Source of the DNA: a bacterium
GTDB taxonomy: Bacteria > Patescibacteriota > Microgenomatia > UBA8517
Direction of reading: 5' to 3'
NCBI GenBank assembly: GCA_021790215.1
Contig: JAJYIG010000003.1
Location: forward strand, 1-42,406
DNA: 42,406 nt
Below are positions 36,328-42,406 of the stretch, in pieces (within the stretch, counting starts at the first letter, position 1; the number at the start of each line of letters is the position of its first letter). The position numbers were made by a program, and so were the translations under genes. The notes below the pieces were generated by a model. That model was not told where the DNA came from and made no database searches. It was given only the letters and a program-made list of their open reading frames with translations.

Positions 36328-36789
36328 TCAAATTTCCCCCGTGATGTAGTGAATCTGAAGATTAAAATTCTTGGCGTTATTGTGCTCACTAATTGAACCT
36401 TTCGAAATCTCCCATCTGGGAGTCATAAAGATATCAGTTACATATCCCGATCCCAAAATATCTCTCCAAAATTCTTCCCAGTCGGCCGCAGCAATTTTCT
36501 CCATACCGAGTTTTGTAAATAAGTCATCACTAATTACATCCGTTGAAGCAAAAATCGGAAAATTATTTTTTGAACGGATATCATCTGCGTATCTTATTAG
36601 TCTCTTGACATTCTTGTCGATATTTTCTGGCCCTTCCGAAGTAATAAGCCCCGCAACATAGCCAATTCTCTCAACTCCATTTTCCCTAGCGGATTTAAGA
36701 ACATTAAGCAGGATTGTCTTAACCTCTTCTATGTTTTTTGCACTGGTAACAGCTTCTCCAATCTCTTTTTGAATCTCTTTTCCTGCCAT
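36328..36789 (-). CDS. Nucleoside deoxyribosyltransferase/DUF4406-like protein
   Basis: IGYVAGLITSEGPENIDKNVKRLIRYADDIRSKNNFPIFASTDV pattern. Confidence 0.45.
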   Translation of the reverse strand: MAGKEIQKEIGEAVTSAKNIEEVKTILLNVLKSARENGVERIGYVAGLITSEGPENIDKNVKRLIRYADDIRSKNNFPIFASTDVISDDLFTKLGMEKIAAADWEEFWRDILGSGYVTDIFMTPRWEISKGSISEHNNAKNFNLQIHYITGEI

Positions 36790-36836
36790 TTGTCCAATTA
36801 TATCATCCCGGATTTCTTAAGCGCTAAATCTTGCAG

Positions 36837-38045
36837 CTATTCATACTTTAGAGCTTCGATGGGGTTGAGTTTACTCGCGCGGGCGGCGGGGGCAACACCA
36901 AAAATAACTCCAATGACAGCTGAAACTCCGAATGAAAGCGCCACACTCCACCAGGTAACTGTTGTTGCAATAAAATGGTTAATACCCCATGCACCAAGCG
37001 CACCAATAGCAACTCCGATCATTCCGCCACCGAGAGATAGAACCACCGCCTCAATCAAGAATTGAACCAAAATATCACTGGGCTTTGCGCCAACAGCCTT
37101 CCTGAGTCCAATTTCGCGGGTTCTTTCGGTTACCGAAACAAGCATGATATTCATTATTCCCACCCCTCCAACAACCAAAGAGATCGCCGCAATTCCACCA
37201 AGAGCCAATGTTACAACTCCCAAAATCTGGTTTATTGTTGAGAGTAGGCTTGAAGAATCAAGTACCGAGAAATCGTCACTTTTTAGCACCTTTCCCAACT
37301 CTTTGTTGGCCATTGAAATAACCTGGGGGATACTCGCTTTATCGCGGGCTTTGATGCTAATTGCCTGAACAGTCTTCATTCCGGTAATTCGTTGTGCTGC
37401 AGTAATAGGAATTACTGCATAACTATTTATGTCTACCCCAAACCCGCCTGCACCGATTTTACTCAAAATTCCGACAACCTGGAATTTCTGACTGCCAATG
37501 GTGACTTCCTTACCAATTGGGTACGATGCCCCAAAAAGAGTGGTAGCAAGCCCCTCACCTATATCAATCACACTCCGGGCCGAAGAATTATCTGAATCAC
37601 TAATCATTCTGCCCGATGAAGTAACTAAATTACGCATCTTTTGATATTCCGCAGTCACTCCCGCAACGGTTGTATATTTAGATTTACCAAGATAAGAAAC
37701 TCTTGACTGAGTTTCGATCCCAGCACCAACTGACTCAATTGGGCCTCCAAGAAGAGAAAGTCTGTTCACGTCTTCCAAAGTTAATTTACTCCCAGCAATA
37801 TTTGGAGCAGAAGAAATTGAAGCGCCGCCGCTACTCGATACCTTTCCTGGCAAAACTACAACCAAGTCGCTTCCCAATGATTGAAATTCTTCAGTTATGT
37901 AATTTTGCAAACCTTGTCCTATGGAAACCAATAGAATCACAGCCGAAACTCCGATTATAATTCCCAACATCGTTAAAAGGGAACGGCTTTTGTTCCTGAG
38001 TAAACTCTGTATTGCCAGTTTTACAATTTCATTAATTGCAATCAT
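36837..38045 (-). CDS. MacB/FtsX-type ABC transporter permease
   Basis: RSLLTMLGIIIGVSAVILLVSIGQG; GGVGIMNIMLVSVTERTREIGLRKAVGA. Confidence 0.92.
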   Translation of the reverse strand: MIAINEIVKLAIQSLLRNKSRSLLTMLGIIIGVSAVILLVSIGQGLQNYITEEFQSLGSDLVVVLPGKVSSSGGASISSAPNIAGSKLTLEDVNRLSLLGGPIESVGAGIETQSRVSYLGKSKYTTVAGVTAEYQKMRNLVTSSGRMISDSDNSSARSVIDIGEGLATTLFGASYPIGKEVTIGSQKFQVVGILSKIGAGGFGVDINSYAVIPITAAQRITGMKTVQAISIKARDKASIPQVISMANKELGKVLKSDDFSVLDSSSLLSTINQILGVVTLALGGIAAISLVVGGVGIMNIMLVSVTERTREIGLRKAVGAKPSDILVQFLIEAVVLSLGGGMIGVAIGALGAWGINHFIATTVTWWSVALSFGVSAVIGVIFGVAPAARASKLNPIEALKYE

Positions 38046-38767
38046 TTATGACCTCCATTATTCTTCTTTCCCGTCCGGCCGGAAACCAGATGATCAGAAA
38101 TAATCAGACCATCCTTTATTTCTATTATCCTTTTACTTTCCAGGGCAATATCCCTTTCATGAGTAACCAAAACAATAGTATTACCTGACTCATTTAAGGC
38201 CTTTAACAAATCAATTATTTCCTGACTGGCTTTGCTATCCAAATTACCAGTCGGCTCATCGGCTAGAATTAGACTCGGTTTCGTTATTAAAGCTCTTGCG
38301 ATTGCGACCCTCTGTTGTTGTCCGCCGGAAAGTTGCGAGGGAGTATGACCAACTCTGTCCCCCAAACCAACCACTCTCAATACTTCAAGCGCTTGCTTCC
38401 TTCTTTCGGATGAAGAAACTCCCGAATAAATTAAAGGGAGCTCTACATTCTCAAGCGCAGAAGTTTTTGGGAGTAGATTAAAAGCCTGAAATACAAAACC
38501 GATATGTTTATTCCGTAACTCCGCCAATTTTTCCTCCGGAAGCTCTATAATATCCTTCCCCTCAAGGCTTACCGTACCAGAAGTGGGCTGGTCCAAGATC
38601 CCAATAATATGCATCAAGGTAGATTTCCCGGACCCCGACGGCCCGATTATGGAAACAAACTCTCCCTGCCCTATTTCCAAATCAATTCCCTTAAGGGCTT
38701 GTACCTCAATATCTTCGCCCAGTTTATATTTTTTTGTGACTTTTGAAAGAGAAATAAGTGAAGCCAT
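38042..38767 (-). CDS. ABC transporter ATP-binding protein (MacB/LolD type)
   Basis: [43 protein letters not shown]. Confidence 0.95.
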   Translation of the reverse strand: MASLISLSKVTKKYKLGEDIEVQALKGIDLEIGQGEFVSIIGPSGSGKSTLMHIIGILDQPTSGTVSLEGKDIIELPEEKLAELRNKHIGFVFQAFNLLPKTSALENVELPLIYSGVSSSERRKQALEVLRVVGLGDRVGHTPSQLSGGQQQRVAIARALITKPSLILADEPTGNLDSKASQEIIDLLKALNESGNTIVLVTHERDIALESKRIIEIKDGLIISDHLVSGRTGKKNNGGHK

Positions 38768-38811
38768 ATTAAAAATAACTAATTTAAAATTATAAATTTC
38801 AAACGAAACCG

Positions 38812-39885
38812 CTAAGAACCCACTCTTTGTCCTTCTTTAAGCGTTGGTGATGGTTGAGAAATTATTTGCTCACCTTCCGTCAACCCAGACGTGATTTGGA
38901 TCTCATCAGCATTTGAGGCGCCCACCTCGACATTAACTTTCTTCGCTCTCCCATTTTCGATCATCCAAACATAATTTGTGGAATCGGTAACAAGTGCGGT
39001 TGAGGGGATTTTTAGAACATTTTCAATTTTATTGAATACTATATCCGCATCTCCACCCATTCCGACTCTAAACTTCAAACCACTATTATCCGGAAGTGAA
39101 ATTCTTACATGATAAGCATTGCCACCAGTTGATGAAGTAAACGCAACAACTCCGATACTTGATACTTTACCCTGAAAAGTCTGGTCCGGATAAGCGTCAA
39201 GTTTTATGTTGGCTGTTTGCCCAACCGTTACATTTAGTAAATCCATCTCCTCCACCTGTGCATCAAAATATACAGAAGAAGGATCAACTATTGTGTAATT
39301 AGCAGCACCTGCCGTAACATTAACTCCGGGAGAAGACGGGGAAACTGTGTCAACTATTCCATCGAATGGTGCATATAAAGAAGCATTTTTCAATGCATCC
39401 TCAGCTGCCAAAACATCATTGTATGCGTTATCATTTGCCACCTCTGCTGCAGTGCGGGTTGACTTTTGTGAGAAAGTTTCAGCGCTGCCATAATTTTTAT
39501 CGTTATCGTGCTCAAGTTGAACCGCAGCCTGGGTTGCCCTATAAGTATTTAGGGCATTTTGATAGGCAGCATTAAGGGAAACAGCGTCTACCTGAGCAAT
39601 AAACTGCCCCTTTTTAACTGTTTCACCTACTTTTACCCCAACCGCTGTAACTTTTCCGCCAGCAGGAAATGTAAGTTCAGTATCTCTGTCCGCCTCAACA
39701 TAACCCGAAGTAGAAACCGATTCAGTAAGTTCACCTGACGTAACTTTTGCAGTTTGAACATTAACAGACTTATTAGCTGAAACAATAACCCGCCAAATAA
39801 TGATTGCAGCGATCACTAAAAATACCCAAAACCATTTCCCCAATCTTTTCCTGAAATTGCTTATTGAATCAAATATTCTTTTCAT
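38812..39885 (-). CDS. Periplasmic-adaptor-like (HlyD/MacA) efflux subunit
   Basis: N-terminal TM, GKVTAVGVKVGETVKKGQFIAQVD, LYAPFDGIVDTVS. Confidence 0.9.
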   Translation of the reverse strand: MKRIFDSISNFRKRLGKWFWVFLVIAAIIIWRVIVSANKSVNVQTAKVTSGELTESVSTSGYVEADRDTELTFPAGGKVTAVGVKVGETVKKGQFIAQVDAVSLNAAYQNALNTYRATQAAVQLEHDNDKNYGSAETFSQKSTRTAAEVANDNAYNDVLAAEDALKNASLYAPFDGIVDTVSPSSPGVNVTAGAANYTIVDPSSVYFDAQVEEMDLLNVTVGQTANIKLDAYPDQTFQGKVSSIGVVAFTSSTGGNAYHVRISLPDNSGLKFRVGMGGDADIVFNKIENVLKIPSTALVTDSTNYVWMIENGRAKKVNVEVGASNADEIQITSGLTEGEQIISQPSPTLKEGQRVGS

Positions 39886-39934
39886 ATTATGGCAAACTCA
39901 GATTTTACTCCTTAAGTATGACTTCGCACAATAC

Positions 39935-40237
39935 TTAGCGAAAAATCCTCTTAATAATAAATCTCCAAAAAGATTCGGGGGCATTTTTGTTTTCGGAGGC
40001 AGAACTTGACCAAACCGAAAGAATTACCCATTCATGCCTCTCATTTTGTTTTGCAACAACCTCAATCCGGGTTTTTCCATACCTACGATAATAAACCCGC
40101 GAACCGGAAGCGGTTCCTTTTCTTGATCTTTCAGGATTTCTCCATGTAGCCCAGGCATCGCTTTGCGATATTCTACGCTGTCTTAACCTTTCAAGCGCAT
40201 GATTTGTCCAGATAACTTTACCGAAATTTGGATCCAT
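39935..40237 (-). CDS. DUF4258-like protein
   Basis: WTNHALERLRQRRISQSDAWATWRNPERSRKG..YYRRYGKTRIEVVAKQNERHEWVILSVW. Confidence 0.6.
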   Translation of the reverse strand: MDPNFGKVIWTNHALERLRQRRISQSDAWATWRNPERSRKGTASGSRVYYRRYGKTRIEVVAKQNERHEWVILSVWSSSASENKNAPESFWRFIIKRIFR

Positions 40238-40240
40238 AGA

Positions 40241-40573
40241 TTACCCATTCAATGATTTGATTTCCGACAGCAAATCATCTGAAATCTTTTTTAGTTCTTG
40301 CTTTAATATTTCTTCAATATTTTCATCTGTTTTTCCATGCAGGTAGGCAAAAATGATTTGTTCATCATGAGGACTTTTATGAAAAATCTCCAAAAATTCT
40401 TCATGGCATTCTCTTGGTAACTTGTCTAATATCTTTTCAATCACTTTATGGTTGATAATCTCATCAACTAACATCCACATCTCGTCCCGTTCCTCCTTGG
40501 AGGAAGCGGAATTTTTAATTACAAGTTCTATCTCCTTAAATTCAATTAGATTATCAAAAAAAAGTTTTGACAT
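40241..40573 (-). CDS. Hypothetical helical protein (DUF5663-like)
   Basis: 110 aa acidic helical; 3 nt upstream of the DUF4258 gene. Confidence 0.5.
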   Translation of the reverse strand: MSKLFFDNLIEFKEIELVIKNSASSKEERDEMWMLVDEIINHKVIEKILDKLPRECHEEFLEIFHKSPHDEQIIFAYLHGKTDENIEEILKQELKKISDDLLSEIKSLNG

Positions 40574-40576
40574 ATG

Positions 40577-41554
40577 TTACGCCTGCGTCAAAGTTACTCC
40601 AGGAACGTTGATTTTATTGTACTCTACCGGCCCCAGAGGAACTTTGTTCTCAGGATCATCAACAAAAAACAAAAGTACAACTCCCTTTTTGTACCTTGGT
40701 CCACCCAGGTAATTCATGACCTCGGGGCTTCCTCCAAATTGCTTCCCCGTCCAGTCGGCTGGTCCGGAATCCGCGATATCAGCCACAACCGCATTACCAT
40801 TAAGAGTATTAACAACCAAAACTTTTCTATATTTGTACCAATTCTGGAGGTATGGTTGACGGCTGTTCCAATCCGGAAGGTACAAAGTCTGAACAGCCAC
40901 ATACCATTCTTCATCGCTTGCCAATTGGGAAGTCAGAGATGACTTGGATAAAGCAAAATATCCCCAAGCTCCAAGCCCCGGGGCCATCCCTTCATCAAGC
41001 TGTGGGACTTTGGGATGCACCGCCATGGTATCTCCGGGGTAGCGGGCCAGGTGCTGCTCTGCCCCAATATAACCATATGTGGTATTTAGATGTTCCCCCT
41101 CCAAAGAGGCACGTGCAGGAACTCCCGTTAACTCTGTTAGAACTTGTTCCAGAGTTTTTTCCTGATATCTATTGAGTGGGCTTACTTTCTGGGGCAATGT
41201 AGACTTTAGATCGTTAATGAGACTTTCCTGAGGAGAAATATCCAAAGAGTTTCCCCCGATATCTGAAACATTTTTTACGATCTCGGTTACGGAAGGAATA
41301 TTTTTAGCAATGATAGGAGGAGTAAAAAGTAAGGTTCCTGTTAGAGCTCCAGTTGCAATAACTTTAGCTGAGTGTTGCCTGATTTTTCCCAAATCTACTC
41401 CTTTTTCCGAAAAGAATTTTGCAACATGGGGATACCTTCCAAAAAGTGAGTTTTTAGTCTCAATACTTTTGAGTTTTAACTTGTTTCGAAGAAATTCACT
41501 ATCAACCTTTTCCTGTATAAACTTTTGGTATGTTCTTTTGGCAGGCTGCGTCAT
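40577..41554 (-). CDS. Membrane-anchored hypothetical protein, possible double-psi beta-barrel-like C-terminus
   Basis: TM VIATGALTGTLLFTPPIIA; VLVVNTLNGNAVVADIADSGPADWTGKQFGGSPEVMNYLGG. Confidence 0.5.
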   Translation of the reverse strand: MTQPAKRTYQKFIQEKVDSEFLRNKLKLKSIETKNSLFGRYPHVAKFFSEKGVDLGKIRQHSAKVIATGALTGTLLFTPPIIAKNIPSVTEIVKNVSDIGGNSLDISPQESLINDLKSTLPQKVSPLNRYQEKTLEQVLTELTGVPARASLEGEHLNTTYGYIGAEQHLARYPGDTMAVHPKVPQLDEGMAPGLGAWGYFALSKSSLTSQLASDEEWYVAVQTLYLPDWNSRQPYLQNWYKYRKVLVVNTLNGNAVVADIADSGPADWTGKQFGGSPEVMNYLGGPRYKKGVVLLFFVDDPENKVPLGPVEYNKINVPGVTLTQA

Positions 41555-41566
41555 ATTGTCCGACCA

Positions 41567-41591
41567 GCTTTAAAGGAGACTCCTCTAAAGT
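41567..41591. repeat. 25-nt near-perfect palindrome, copy B
   Basis: gctttaaaggagactcctctaaagt; includes gltX stop codon. Confidence 0.6.
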
Positions 41592-42406
41592 AAGGGTTTT
41601 AACCTTTCCAAGGTTTTCTCTTTTCCTAAAATAATAATTGAATCGTTAATGGGAGGAGTAAACTTCTTCCCGGTTATTGCAATACGAAGATCCATAAAAA
41701 AGTCGCCAGTTTTATAATTTTTCTCTTTTATATTTTGCATCAGCTTTCCATTAAGAGTTTCCAGATTCCATTCTTTAGAATTTCCGATAATTTCAGCCGC
41801 ATCCGAAATATGACTTTTGTAATTTTTACCAAGGAGGTTTTTGTCTACATCTTTTTTCTCCCAGAAAAATCCTGCAATATTTTCCAAATCAGAAATCTTT
41901 GTGATTCTATCCTTTATCAATTTAGTAATTTGAATTTTTGAATTTTTATTCATTGATTCAAATTTAGAATTTAGAATTTCGAATTTGCCGCAAAGCTCAG
42001 AGTCACTGAGCTTCCTAATATATTCTCCGTTAAACCAATCAAGCTTGTCAGTAAAAAATCTGGGGTTTGCTTCCTGAAAACCTTTTATGTCAAAGTGTTC
42101 AACAAATTCGGAAAGGGTAAAAATCTCCCGGTTATCCTTTGGAGCCCATCCCAGAAGCATTACAAAATTGAGAAGCGCCTCAGGTAGATACCCTTTTTCT
42201 AAAAATTGTTCCACAAAAACAGAGTCCCGTCTTTTACTTAACTTTTTTCCTGTAGTTGCAGAAAGAATATCAGTTAAGTGCCCTATTTCAGGGCGTTTTC
42301 CGCCAAGATATTCAAAAAGAAGGAGGTGAATCGGAGTTGAAGGCAGCCAGTCGTGACCCCTGAGAACATGACTCACTCCCATATCGAGATCGTCAACTGG
42401 CATTGC
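41585..42406 (-). CDS. gltX: Glutamyl-tRNA synthetase, 5' end beyond window
   Basis: DDLDMGVSHVLRGHDWLPSTPIHLLLFEYLG; GKKLSKRRDS (KMSKS-equivalent); LLNFVMLLGWAP. Confidence 0.9.
   Translation of the reverse strand, partial: AMPVDDLDMGVSHVLRGHDWLPSTPIHLLLFEYLGGKRPEIGHLTDILSATTGKKLSKRRDSVFVEQFLEKGYLPEALLNFVMLLGWAPKDNREIFTLSEFVEHFDIKGFQEANPRFFTDKLDWFNGEYIRKLSDSELCGKFEILNSKFESMNKNSKIQITKLIKDRITKISDLENIAGFFWEKKDVDKNLLGKNYKSHISDAAEIIGNSKEWNLETLNGKLMQNIKEKNYKTGDFFMDLRIAITGKKFTPPINDSIIILGKEKTLERLKPLL

Noticed and set aside
1-42406. CRISPR arrays, retrons or diversity-generating retroelements
   Set aside because: No regularly spaced repeats, Cas proteins or reverse transcriptase motifs were seen in the sequence or ORF translations.

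Overview
The window looks like a piece of a small-genome bacterium, possibly Patescibacteria/CPR; this rests on gene content and style only and was not tested. The left half (about 0.1-20.3 kb) reads as an accessory island. It starts just after a tRNA-Gln(CUG). It carries a + strand copper-homeostasis locus (degenerate CsoR-like protein, DUF1573, CcdA-like, DUF2933/DUF5676 small membrane proteins, two-component system, cupredoxin, CopA, SafE-cupredoxin fusion, HMA chaperone), then a large serine recombinase, an ArsR / OB-like / MerT-MerP-like-P1B-ATPase cassette, and a phage packaging remnant (TerL, TerS, ParB-methyltransferase). Main unusual signals: (i) four matching direct-repeat boxes (TCTTAAT-N4-TCTTAAT, 11-nt period) each 10-11 nt upstream of a -10 element in the copper locus, several predicting near-leaderless transcripts; (ii) a 39-bp perfect direct repeat containing the recombinase start codon and bracketing the 3.5-kb heavy-metal cassette; (iii) two diverged copies of a structured element near both ends of the island; (iv) an in-frame TGA at a probable Trp position in a PAP2-family gene; (v) a 25-bp promoter/operator repeat flanking a TrpR/YerC-like regulator. 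The right half (20.4-42.4 kb) is mostly ordinary: MFS and ABC transporters, hydrolases, an ArsR/permease/thioredoxin cluster, mscL, and gltX cut by the window edge. It also has several decayed genes and small membrane ORFs missing from the ORF track. No database searches were run; family names come from motif recognition.
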